Below are positions 26,874-34,831 of a stretch of 64,000 nt of DNA, piece by piece. The stretch is taken from the NCBI GenBank assembly GCA_002364755.1, contig DEZI01000005.1, positions 1 through 64,000 of the forward strand. Direction: 5' to 3'. A program made the translations under genes and the position numbers. The DNA comes from Stenotrophomonas maltophilia (lineage in GTDB: Bacteria > Pseudomonadota > Gammaproteobacteria > Xanthomonadales > Xanthomonadaceae). The notes beneath the pieces were generated by a model. It did no database searches, had not been told where the DNA came from, and saw nothing but the letters and a program-made list of their open reading frames with translations. Each line of letters starts with the position of its first letter. Positions within the stretch are counted from its first letter, which is position 1.

Positions 26874-28442
26874 ATGGACACCCTGCGCCTGCTCGACCTC
26901 GATATCGATCGCCCGGCGCAACGCGTCAGTCGCAACGGCGAGGTCTTGCCGGTCAGCGGCCTCAGCTGGACCCTGCTCGACGTACTTCTCCAGCACGGCA
27001 CCGACGTCGTGGATTTCGACACGCTGGCCGCGCAGGTCTGGGCACCGGCGGTGGTCGGCGAGGATGCGGTCAGCCAGCGGGTGAAGCTGCTGCGGCAGGC
27101 CTTGGGCGATGACAGCCGGCGGCCGCGCTACATCCGTTCGGTACGTGGCCGCGGCTATCAGCTGTGTGCGCCGCCGCTGCCGGCCAGCGCACCGCTCGCG
27201 CCATCCTCGCGCGCCCGCAGGCTCGGGTGGGGCGTGGGGGTTGTCGTGGTGCTGGGCGTGGCCGCCACGCTGCTGCTGTGGCCCCGTTCGACGCCGCAGG
27301 GGGCCGGGCAGTCGCTGCTGCAGCGCGCCGAGTACTACGCGGGTATCGGCCAGGCCAACAACAACCGCGTGGCCATCACCCTGTACCGGCAGGCGCTGCA
27401 GGCTGATCCCGAATCCACGCCGGCGCGGCGCGGCCTGTCCCGTGCGCTGGCGGCGCAGGGCTGCCTGTTCAACGGCACGCCCGAGCAGCTGCGCGAGGCG
27501 CTGGCATTGGCCGAGCAGGAGCGCCAGCGCGCACCAGGCGATGCCGCCGCACACGCCCTGTGGGGCTACGCGCAGGACTGCCTTGGCGACATGCGGCAGG
27601 CGATCACCGGCTACAGCCGTGCGATCGAACTCGAGCCGAACGACGAGCGCAGCCGTGCATCGCTGGCCTACCTGCAGCAGGAACGCGGCCAGCTCGCCAC
27701 GGCGCTGCAGGCCAACCTGTCCCTGAAGGCACCCGAGCGCATCCGCTTCCGTGACGTGCAGGTCGCGCGCGAGCTGGAACTGCTCGGCTTCACCCAGGCG
27801 GCCGCGGATCGCCACGCGCGCAATTTTCAGCTTTACCCCGACAACGTCTTTTCCAACATCGCCTGGCCGCGCAGCCTGTACCTTGCCGGCGCGCCGCAGC
27901 GGGCCCGGCAGGTGCTGGATGAAGCGCTCGCGCGTGGCACCCCGCATCCGCAGCTGCTGCGCCTGCAGGGTGAACTGGCATTGCTGGCCGGCGACACCGC
28001 AGGCGCCGCCGACGCGTTCGAGCGTGGCCGCCAGCTGCGGCCACAGCAGTCACTGGGCCAGACCCTGGCGGCGTTGCATGGCGCGCAGGCTGCGGACCCT
28101 GCCTGGATCGACCAGCGCCTGCGGCAGCTCGCTGCCAGCGCGGGAGCGGGCGACGGCTGGCCCGATGCGGCGCTGGAGCGGGCGCTGCTGCTGCAGGCCC
28201 AGGGCCATGCAGGCGACGCGGTGGCAGCACTACAGCAGGCGGTCGACGACGGCTTCCGCGACGTGGCGTGGCTGCGTGCCACGCCGCTGTTCGTCCCCCT
28301 GCGCAGCGCGCCCGGCTGGCCGGCCCTGCTGCAGCGGCTGGATGCCGACATCGCCCGGCAACGTGCGCAGGTGCTGGCCGCCAGCTGGCGGCCGGACGAC
28401 CTGGCCGCGCTCAGCGCAGCGCCGGCAGCAGGAACTCGGTGA
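26874..28442 (+). CDS. Membrane-anchored winged-helix regulator with TPR domain (CadC/ToxR type)
   Basis: The 522-residue product has an OmpR-type winged-helix DNA-binding domain (about 1-98, ending YIRSVRGRGYQL), a Pro/Ala/Ser linker, one transmembrane helix (about 117-136) and a long extracytoplasmic region with TPR-like repeats from about residue 140. This layout matches CadC/ToxR-like one-component regulators, which bind DNA from the membrane. The signal and targets are unknown. Its last 32 bases overlap the end of the convergent serine hydrolase gene. Confidence 0.85.
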   Translation: MDTLRLLDLDIDRPAQRVSRNGEVLPVSGLSWTLLDVLLQHGTDVVDFDTLAAQVWAPAVVGEDAVSQRVKLLRQALGDDSRRPRYIRSVRGRGYQLCAPPLPASAPLAPSSRARRLGWGVGVVVVLGVAATLLLWPRSTPQGAGQSLLQRAEYYAGIGQANNNRVAITLYRQALQADPESTPARRGLSRALAAQGCLFNGTPEQLREALALAEQERQRAPGDAAAHALWGYAQDCLGDMRQAITGYSRAIELEPNDERSRASLAYLQQERGQLATALQANLSLKAPERIRFRDVQVARELELLGFTQAAADRHARNFQLYPDNVFSNIAWPRSLYLAGAPQRARQVLDEALARGTPHPQLLRLQGELALLAGDTAGAADAFERGRQLRPQQSLGQTLAALHGAQAADPAWIDQRLRQLAASAGAGDGWPDAALERALLLQAQGHAGDAVAALQQAVDDGFRDVAWLRATPLFVPLRSAPGWPALLQRLDADIARQRAQVLAASWRPDDLAALSAAPAAGTR

Positions 28443-29475
28443 GGATGCGCCGCGACTGCGGATGGGCGAAGTTGCGGTTGAACGCCTGGCTGGTGACCAC
28501 CGCCACCACGCGCTGCTCGGGCAGCACGAACACGTAGTTGCCGCCGTTGCCGGACATCGCCCACACCGTGCGTGGTGAACCCTGCACGTCCAGCTTCAGG
28601 CCCCACCACTGGTAACCGTAGTCGCCGCCGTCGGAAGTGGTCGCCTGCGGTCGCACCATCGCCTCGATGTACTCCTTCGGCACCAGCTGGCGGCCCTGCC
28701 AGCGGCCGCCATCGAGCACCAGCTGGCCGAAGCGGGCGAGGTCCTGGGTGCGGTAGCGGGTGCCGCCGCCGCCCATGCCGATGCCCTCCGGCGAGCGGTT
28801 CCACTGGCTGCGGGTGATGCCCAGCGGTCGCTCCAGGACGCGCGCAGCGTAGTCGGCCAGCGGTTGGCCGCTGGCCTGCTCCAGCACCGCGCCCAGAACG
28901 AACGGATTGGCGGTGCAGTAGGCAAACGCGCGACCATGCGGGCTGTCCTCCGGTCGCTGCATCCACGGCGCGAAGCCCTTCACCGGCAGGTCCAGGGCGA
29001 AGTCCAGCCACTTCTCGGACACGTACATGCGTTCCTCGTGGCCGGCCGAGAACTGGTTTTCGTCATCGCATTCCCAGAGGCTGCTCATGGTCAGCAGGTC
29101 CTGCACGGTGGTGGCACGCAGGCGCGGGTCGATCGCGCGCTGGGCGGTGAACGTCGGGAAGTAGTCATACACCCGGGCCTGCACGCTGGGCAGGGCGCCC
29201 TCGCCAATGGCGGCACCGACCAGCAGCGCGGTCACGCCCTTGCTGGCCGATCGCACGTCGTGCAGGGTCTGCGCGTCGGCGCCGTTGAAGTAGCCCTCGT
29301 AGACCACCTTGCCATCGACCTGCAGCAGTACGCTGCGGATCTGTTTCAGTTCGTCGCTGGCGATGGCCTGCTGCAGGGCCTGCAGACGGGCCTGGTCCGG
29401 TGGGGTAGCGCGGGCAGTGAAGGGCAGGGTGCAGATCGCGCAGAGCAGGGTGAGGGCAGACAGGATCGATCGCAT
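28411..29475 (-). CDS. Class C beta-lactamase-related serine hydrolase
   Basis: The 354-residue product has a cleavable signal peptide (about 1-23) and the beta-lactamase/penicillin-binding fold. The nucleophile motif is SASK (S76-K79), the second motif is built on Y186 in AYCTAN, and the DYGYQWWGL and VVTSQAFNR segments lie near the C-terminus. The family includes esterases, D-amino peptidases and beta-lactamases. Nothing shows that it hydrolyses antibiotics, so esterase or peptidase is equally likely. It is periplasmic or secreted. Confidence 0.85.
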   Translation of the reverse strand: MRSILSALTLLCAICTLPFTARATPPDQARLQALQQAIASDELKQIRSVLLQVDGKVVYEGYFNGADAQTLHDVRSASKGVTALLVGAAIGEGALPSVQARVYDYFPTFTAQRAIDPRLRATTVQDLLTMSSLWECDDENQFSAGHEERMYVSEKWLDFALDLPVKGFAPWMQRPEDSPHGRAFAYCTANPFVLGAVLEQASGQPLADYAARVLERPLGITRSQWNRSPEGIGMGGGGTRYRTQDLARFGQLVLDGGRWQGRQLVPKEYIEAMVRPQATTSDGGDYGYQWWGLKLDVQGSPRTVWAMSGNGGNYVFVLPEQRVVAVVTSQAFNRNFAHPQSRRILTEFLLPALR

Positions 29476-29581
29476 CGTCGGACTCCATCAAAGGGAACCC
29501 GATTGAGACTGCGCTGCGACTGAAGTGCTGGAAACCAGCCTGAAGAATTCTGAAGGCTCTGTGCCACAAGGCTTGCGGGCA

Positions 29582-30559
29582 TCAACCCAGGTTGACGCGC
29601 GCTTCCTCTTCTTCCTCGCCCAGCCACCACACCTGGCCCGGCTCTGGATTACTCAAGGGATGCTCGCGCTGCTCGATGGCCTGCAGCACGCGCCCCGGTC
29701 CCGCCGCGGTCCAGGTCGCCATCAGTTTCTCCACCGCAGCCCGACCCTGCGCCGCGATGCCCAGGTCGCGCTCGCGCTTCCAGCCACTGTCGTCATCGTT
29801 GCCGGGTTCGTCGTCATGTTGGTGCGGGGTGCCATAGCTGCAGCGGCGGCACAGCCGGCGCACCGTGGCGGTCCAGTCCTCGACCGTGCCGATGCCGGGC
29901 AGGGTCAGGACTTCCAGCGCCGCGATGTCCTCGGCCGCGTCGCACTGCACGAACACGGTGAAGGTCGCCATGTCCGATGCCTGCAGGCGCTGCATCGCGT
30001 TGAACACCGGCACATCGCCCTCGCCGTAGGTGCGGCGGCCGGTGGAGGCGCCGTCATGCAGCACGATGTCGCCGAAGCGGAAGCCGCTTTCGGGCAGTGG
30101 CACGTTGCCGATGCGCGCGCGCACCGGGTCGATGCGGTTCATGTACACCACTTCGGCATCCTTCCACGGCGCCAGGCGCACGCAGGCCACGCCGAAGTCG
30201 GCGGCGATCTCGCCGTCACCCTCGGGCAGGGTGATGCCACACCGGCTCCACTGCCTGCGCGCCTCGGTCCAGTCGCCCAGGGCGCTGGCCGCGATGCCCG
30301 CATTCCAGGCGGCGGCTTCGTCGAATTCGTCGCTCACCTGCTCGGCATGCAGGTTGTCCTGCAGCGAGGCGCGCCAGTCGCGCAGGTACTTGTGCGCCAG
30401 CCCGCGCATGTAGTGCAGGTAGGACACCTCGGGCGCGTGCTCGATCAGTTCGCCGAACAGGCGCGCAGCCTGTGCCAGGTCGCCTTCGTCGAACGCCGCG
30501 TACGCGCGGGACTGTTTGGCCTGCAGTGCATCCTGCGTGGCGTCGTGGTCTGTGCTCAT
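29582..30559 (-). CDS. TPR-repeat protein of unknown function
   Basis: The 325-residue product begins MSTDHDATQDALQAKQSRAY and has at least two TPR-like helix pairs in the first 110 residues (AYAAFDEGDLAQAARLFGEL; RDWRASLQDNLHA). No signal peptide is seen. The middle region is acidic and Trp-containing, and the C-terminus ends with an EEEEEA run. The start at 30559 is preferred because the frame upstream continues into the repeat and the divergent chitinase gene. I do not recognise the C-terminal domain. Confidence 0.7.
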   Translation of the reverse strand: MSTDHDATQDALQAKQSRAYAAFDEGDLAQAARLFGELIEHAPEVSYLHYMRGLAHKYLRDWRASLQDNLHAEQVSDEFDEAAAWNAGIAASALGDWTEARRQWSRCGITLPEGDGEIAADFGVACVRLAPWKDAEVVYMNRIDPVRARIGNVPLPESGFRFGDIVLHDGASTGRRTYGEGDVPVFNAMQRLQASDMATFTVFVQCDAAEDIAALEVLTLPGIGTVEDWTATVRRLCRRCSYGTPHQHDDEPGNDDDSGWKRERDLGIAAQGRAAVEKLMATWTAAGPGRVLQAIEQREHPLSNPEPGQVWWLGEEEEEARVNLG

Positions 30560-30610
30560 GTCCGTGTGCGATTGAAGGTCCGCGGCTACCTTGGCCGATG
30601 CCGGATCCGT

Positions 30611-30636
30611 GTAGAGTCGATCACGCTCGACTCTAC
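30611..30636. repeat. SMAG-type GTAG hairpin
   Basis: GTAGAGTCGA pairs perfectly with TCGACTCTAC around a 6-base loop. It lies between the divergent TPR and chitinase genes, 15 bases before the chitinase start. Confidence 0.75.
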
Positions 30637-30651
30637 CAACCGGGAGTTTCC

Positions 30652-31836
30652 ATGTTGCGCCAGACCCTGGCCGGGCTTGCCCTGCTGTTCGCCGCCGCCG
30701 TTCCTGCCGCCAGCCACGCGGCACAGCCGCCGATCTACGGTGCCTACTATCCCGGCGGTTCGGCCGAGCGCTACCCGGTGTCGCACATTCCGGCCGATCG
30801 GCTCACCCACCTGTTCTACGCGTTCTCCACCATCGAGGCAGGGCGCTGCACGGTGGGCGCCGAAGCGCCCGCCAACTTCGCCGCGCTGGCCGAGCTGAAG
30901 AAGGCGCACCCGCACCTGCGCACGCTGATCTCCATCGGCGGCTGGGGCGCAGGCGGCTTCTCCGATGCCGCGCTGAACGAGGCCAGCCGCAAGCGTCTGG
31001 TTGATTCCTGCATGGCGCTGTTCTTCGAGAAGTACGCAAGCAGCTTCGACGGCGTGGACATCGACTGGGAATTCCCCGTCAGTGGCGGCCCGAAGGAACT
31101 GGCCCATCGCCCGCAGGACCGCGCGAACATGACCCGTCTCGCACAGGCATTCCGCGTGGCGCTGGATGCGCGAGGCCGCAAGCGTGGCCAGCCGATGCTG
31201 CTGACCGCTGCACTCGCGGCCGGCCGCCTGCAGACCGATGGCCCCTATGACCCGGCCGCCAGCTACGATCTGCCGGCGCTGGCCAAGGTGTTCGATTTCA
31301 TCAATCTGATGAGCTATGACATGGGCACCGGCTTCTCGGCGGTGTCGACCTTCAACGCACCGCTGCATGAAGTGCCGGCCGACCCGCTGGCGCCGGAACT
31401 GCGGCGCTGGAACAACGTGGCCGGCGCCGTGCAGTACTACCGCGAACACGGTGTGCCGGCCGACAAGCTGGTGCTGGGCGTGCCGTTCTACGGGCGTGGG
31501 TTCAAGGTGACCGGCGACGCGCCCGATGGCCTGTACCAGGCCTACAGCGCACCGGCCGATGCCGGCGACTGGCGGGTGATCAAGGCGCGCTATCTGGACC
31601 AGCCGGGCTGGACGAAGCACTGGCAGCCGCAGGCGCAGAGCCCGTGGCTGTATAACGCCGCCGAAAAGGTCATCATCAGCTACGAGGACCCGCGCTCGAT
31701 CGGCCTGCGCGCGCAGTTCGCCCGCGAGCAGGGCCTGGCCGGCGTGTTCATGTGGGAACTGACCGCCGATGACGAACAGGCCAGCCTGCTCAATGCCATG
31801 CTCACGCCATGGCACAAGGCCCGCGTCGGCGACTGA
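30652..31836 (+). CDS. Secreted glycoside hydrolase family 18 (chitinase-like)
   Basis: GH18 enzymes cleave beta-1,4-linked N-acetylglucosamine polymers by substrate-assisted catalysis. The 394-residue product has a signal peptide (about 1-24), SIGGWGAGGFSD (about 94) and the catalytic DxxDxDxE motif DGVDIDWE, with E140 as the acid. MSYDMG and the late W in FMWELTADD are also typical. No chitin-binding module is present. The ATG at 30652 follows CGGGAG. Confidence 0.92.
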   Translation: MLRQTLAGLALLFAAAVPAASHAAQPPIYGAYYPGGSAERYPVSHIPADRLTHLFYAFSTIEAGRCTVGAEAPANFAALAELKKAHPHLRTLISIGGWGAGGFSDAALNEASRKRLVDSCMALFFEKYASSFDGVDIDWEFPVSGGPKELAHRPQDRANMTRLAQAFRVALDARGRKRGQPMLLTAALAAGRLQTDGPYDPAASYDLPALAKVFDFINLMSYDMGTGFSAVSTFNAPLHEVPADPLAPELRRWNNVAGAVQYYREHGVPADKLVLGVPFYGRGFKVTGDAPDGLYQAYSAPADAGDWRVIKARYLDQPGWTKHWQPQAQSPWLYNAAEKVIISYEDPRSIGLRAQFAREQGLAGVFMWELTADDEQASLLNAMLTPWHKARVGD

Positions 31837-31920
31837 GACCGCCGCACCGCGCGCAATGCCACAACACCGGCCGCCCGACAGCGCACATCGACACCAGGCC
31901 CGCAGCGCTAAGCTGCGGGC

Positions 31921-32307
31921 ATGATCCTCATCGAACGCCTCGACCATTTGGTCCTTACCGTCGCCGACATCGACCGCAGCTGTGATTTCTACCAGCGCGT
32001 GCTCGGCATGCAGGTCGTGCGCTTCGGCGCCGGCCGTACCGCGCTGCAGTTCGGCCAGCAGAAGATCAACCTGCACCCGGCCAGTGCGCCGCTGCAGCCG
32101 CATGCCGTGCGGCCAACCCCGGGCAGCGCCGATCTATGCCTGGTCACGCGCGCGGCCACGGCCGATGTACTGGCCCACCTGCAGGCGCAGGGCGTCGCGG
32201 TGGAAGAGGGGCCGGTGCCGCGCACCGGTGCCCTGGGGCCGATCGAGTCGGTGTACTTCCGCGATCCGGACGGTAACCTGATTGAAGTCAGCCGTTACCC
32301 GCAGTGA
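31921..32307 (+). CDS. VOC (glyoxalase/dioxygenase-fold) family protein
   Basis: The 128-residue protein is a single vicinal-oxygen-chelate domain made of two beta-alpha-beta-beta-beta units: LDHLVLTVADIDRSCDFYQRVLG at the start and RDPDGNLIEVSRY at the end. Metal-ligand candidates are H9, H68-region histidine and E123. Members include glyoxalases, antibiotic-resistance proteins and dioxygenases, so the substrate cannot be assigned. Confidence 0.85.
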   Translation: MILIERLDHLVLTVADIDRSCDFYQRVLGMQVVRFGAGRTALQFGQQKINLHPASAPLQPHAVRPTPGSADLCLVTRAATADVLAHLQAQGVAVEEGPVPRTGALGPIESVYFRDPDGNLIEVSRYPQ

Positions 32308-32313
32308 CGCGTT

Positions 32314-32335
32314 GGCGCCGGGCCAGGCCCGGCGG
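32314..32335. repeat. GC palindrome between convergent genes
   Basis: GGCGCCGGGCCAGGCCCGGCGG forms a strong hairpin followed by TTTCC. It resembles the SMAG stem and may also end transcription between the VOC and PepSY genes. Confidence 0.5.
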
Positions 32336-32340
32336 TTTCC

Positions 32341-33900
32341 TCAATTGGCCCACACGCTGTTGGGGTCGCCATCACGGGCACGGCGCTGGCTGGCCACCGC
32401 CAGCCGGGCAAAACCAAAGGCCATCGCCAGGGCCACCACGTCGATCCAGAACAGCGGCCACATCCCGCGCGCGGCAGCCAGCCACGGCCAGTCGCCGTTG
32501 AGTGCACCATGCATCACCGGCACCAGGGCGGTGCTGATGGCTGCGGCCCACAGCAGTTCACGCGCGGCCTGCGCCGGCCGGCGCAGGGCCGCCCACAGCG
32601 CGCACGCCGCCCAGGTGCCGAAGCAGGCCCAGCGGATGCCCTGGTCCACCGCGGCCGGGGCCACGCGTTCGAGCACCAGCGCGGTGACGAAGGCCACTGA
32701 GATCGCCACGCACAGGCCGATGCACACGCCCACCGTGGCCCGCGCCATGTTCACCCCTGCGCGCGGCTGCTGCGGCTGCCGGCGCTTGCGCCGCGATTCG
32801 ATCCACAGCAGGTTTCCCGAGTAGAACAGGAAGGCGCCGCCCAGCCCCAGCAGGAAGTACAGCCAGACCACCACGCCGTTGCCGAATTCGCCGAAGTGCA
32901 GCGCATAGGCGGCGCTGAGCGTGGCGTGGTTGGCGTCGCGGTGGCCCGGCAGCTGGCTGGCCAGCACGCGGCCACTGGCCACGTCCAGCGCCACCGAACC
33001 GAGTGGTCCAAGCGTGCCGCTGGATTCGCCGGTGATCTCGATGGTGGCGTTGGCATCGCCGCCGTTGGCCAGCTTCAGGTAGGCCGGTTCGAAATCGGCC
33101 ACGCCCTGTGCGCGGGCCACTTCAAGCGCGCGCGCATGCAGCTCGCGCAGGCTGCCCGGGGCGGCCGGCACGCCCGCGGCTTCGCGCACTGGCGCGGTAT
33201 CCATCGCCGCCGGCACCACCTGCATCGCCTTGCCTTCGAAGATGAGCGGGTTGAGCAGGGCGATCTGGATGAAGACCAGGCAGAGCAGGGCACCGGTCAC
33301 CGCGAACATCAGGTGGAACGGCAGGCTGAGCACGCCGATCACATTGTGCGCGTCCTGCCACATCTGCTTGAGGTTGCGGCCCGGGCGCAGCGCGAACAGG
33401 TCGCCCAGCAGCTTGGGCAGGTGGATGACCAGGCCGCTGAGCAGGGCCATGCCGTACAGCAGGCTGACGATGCCCATCACATAGATGCCGGCCACCGGCA
33501 GGCCCAGGCTGTAGTGCAGTTCGTTGACCAGCTCGGCCAGGCCCGCCTGCGGTGGCGTGGCGCTGCCGCCGGTGTTGCCGGGCCAGGCGTAGCGCCAGCC
33601 GCCGTCGGCGCCCTGCCAGTAGGCCAGTGGCTGCGGGTGCTCGGCACCGGGGAAGGTCATGCCGACATGGCGGCGTGCTTCCGGGTGCTTGGCCAGCACG
33701 TCGTCCAGCAGGTACTGCGCGTCGTCCAGCCCGGCCGGCAGCACGCTGGCCGCACCCGGCGTCTGCCACACCGGAAGATCGTGGTGGAACAGGGTCAGCG
33801 CACCGGCGTAGAACGCCACGAACAGGCCGAAGCCGGCCACCAGGCCGACCCAGGTGTGCAGGGTGGTGAAGGTACGCAGGGTCTGCGAACTGAATTTCAT
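32341..33900 (-). CDS. PepSY-associated transmembrane protein
   Basis: The 519-residue inner-membrane protein starts with the family pattern FTTLHTWVGLVAGFGLFVAFYAGALTLF, a transmembrane segment with conserved histidines, and has four or five further helices around periplasmic PepSY-type domains. Such proteins are often iron-regulated and adjacent to siderophore receptor genes; some act as ferric-siderophore reductases. The gene is the last of a three-gene operon with the DUF3649 and DUF3325 genes, ten bases after DUF3649. Confidence 0.88.
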   Translation of the reverse strand: MKFSSQTLRTFTTLHTWVGLVAGFGLFVAFYAGALTLFHHDLPVWQTPGAASVLPAGLDDAQYLLDDVLAKHPEARRHVGMTFPGAEHPQPLAYWQGADGGWRYAWPGNTGGSATPPQAGLAELVNELHYSLGLPVAGIYVMGIVSLLYGMALLSGLVIHLPKLLGDLFALRPGRNLKQMWQDAHNVIGVLSLPFHLMFAVTGALLCLVFIQIALLNPLIFEGKAMQVVPAAMDTAPVREAAGVPAAPGSLRELHARALEVARAQGVADFEPAYLKLANGGDANATIEITGESSGTLGPLGSVALDVASGRVLASQLPGHRDANHATLSAAYALHFGEFGNGVVVWLYFLLGLGGAFLFYSGNLLWIESRRKRRQPQQPRAGVNMARATVGVCIGLCVAISVAFVTALVLERVAPAAVDQGIRWACFGTWAACALWAALRRPAQAARELLWAAAISTALVPVMHGALNGDWPWLAAARGMWPLFWIDVVALAMAFGFARLAVASQRRARDGDPNSVWAN

Positions 33901-33910
33901 GCGCTCGTTC

Positions 33911-34174
33911 TCATTGCACCGCGCCGCTCAGGCGCAGCAGCCACAACACGGCGAAACCGGCGGCGGCGCAGCCGGCAGGCACCAGCCAGGCGCGCGCCAC
34001 GGTGCGGAAACTGAAGGCCCACAGCGCCGCCAGCATCCACAGCGGGACGAAGGCGATCAGGGCCGGCACCAACGCGCTCGGCCACGGCCCCGGCGGCAGC
34101 CAGGTCAGCAGGCCGGTGGCAGCGGCAGCAAGGAAGAACCCGACGAAGATGCCCGACAGGGCGCGCATCCACAT
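33911..34174 (-). CDS. DUF3649-like small membrane protein
   Basis: The 87-residue protein has two or three hydrophobic helices (ALSGIFVGFFLAAAATGLL; LIAFVPLWMLAALWAFSF; CAAAGFAVLWLL). Its size, topology and position between DUF3325 and PepSY genes fit DUF3649. Its start overlaps the DUF3325 stop (ATGA). The function is unknown; the context suggests a role in iron uptake. Confidence 0.75.
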   Translation of the reverse strand: MWMRALSGIFVGFFLAAAATGLLTWLPPGPWPSALVPALIAFVPLWMLAALWAFSFRTVARAWLVPAGCAAAGFAVLWLLRLSGAVQ

Positions 34175-34485
34175 CAGCGCGGCTCCCGTGCGCTGCCATC
34201 CACCGCCGGGCGGTGCCAGGCCGCCAGCGCCGGCAGCAGCAGGGCTACCAGCATCCAGGTGCACAGCATCGCCACCAGCCCGGCGGCAACGCCCAGTTCG
34301 GCCATCCACAGCCATAGCGAGGCGACCGCGGCGACCAGGCCGATCTGCCGGCCCAGGCGGCCCGCACGGCGCAGGCGCGGCCAGCGGCAGTGCGGCGAGG
34401 CCGCGTAGAGCGCCAGCGCGGAAAACATCGCCGACAGCACGGCAAGGCTGCAGAAGCCCAAGGAAGCGAGCCCAACGGTAATCAT
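34174..34485 (-). CDS. DUF3325 membrane protein
   Basis: The 103-residue protein has three hydrophobic segments and the motif ALYAASPHCRWP, which is typical of DUF3325. It is the first gene of the operon and lies below a Fur-like palindrome. No biochemical role is established for the family. Confidence 0.8.
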   Translation of the reverse strand: MITVGLASLGFCSLAVLSAMFSALALYAASPHCRWPRLRRAGRLGRQIGLVAAVASLWLWMAELGVAAGLVAMLCTWMLVALLLPALAAWHRPAVDGSAREPR

Positions 34486-34536
34486 CGGAAAGCGTCTTGT
34501 AGGAAGTCGGGCAGCCTGCCATCAGTGAGGCTGCGC

Positions 34537-34555
34537 GCACATGGTAATCATTGCG
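34537..34555 (-). promoter_or_regulatory. Candidate Fur box
   Basis: The 19-mer GCACATGGTAATCATTGCG matches the Fur consensus at about 12 of 19 positions, with an intact TAATCATT core. It lies about 50 bases upstream of the DUF3325 gene, consistent with iron regulation of the operon. Confidence 0.45.
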
Positions 34556-34602
34556 TTTTACAGCTGCCAGCGTCGCGGATTCATCCGCGGATCCGCCAGA
34601 TC

Positions 34603-34631
34603 TTGGGCTTTGCGGCGCGCTGGTTTAAGAT
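34603..34631 (+). promoter_or_regulatory. Candidate thrS promoter
   Basis: TTGGGC (34603-34608) and TAAGAT (34626-34631) are 17 bases apart. Both boxes are imperfect. Transcription from here would include the leader ORF at 34691 and the hairpin at 34744. Confidence 0.35.
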
Positions 34632-34690
34632 CGACGCAGAACCTGACTGGAACAAGGTGGCCCGCGCCCAGCGCCGGCCGAGCGTGCGAC

Positions 34691-34717
34691 ATGAGCACTA
34701 CCACCGCCCACCGCTGA
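34691..34717 (+). CDS. Putative thrS leader peptide MSTTTAHR
   Basis: An 8-codon ORF with three consecutive Thr codons (ACT ACC ACC) ends 26 bases before an intrinsic terminator that precedes thrS. This is the layout of an amino-acid attenuator: slow decoding of Thr codons when charged tRNA-Thr is scarce could prevent the terminator from forming. CCTGC (34718-34722) can pair with GCAGG (34741-34745) in the terminator stem as an alternative fold. The Shine-Dalgarno site is weak. Confidence 0.45.
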   Translation: MSTTTAHR

Positions 34718-34742
34718 CCTGCCACCGAAGGCCCTGTTCCGC

Positions 34743-34765
34743 AGGCGCCCTCGCGGCGCTTTTTT
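34743..34765 (+). terminator. Leader terminator upstream of thrS
   Basis: GCGCC (34745-34749) pairs with GGCGC (34755-34759), extended by a G-T and an A-T pair, and is followed by TTTTTT. It stands 67 bases before the thrS start. Confidence 0.7.
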
Positions 34766-34831
34766 ATTGCCCGGGCACCGCCCGGAACGCTTTCCAGCCC
34801 GCCCGCGCGGGCCCCGCACGAAGCCATTGCG

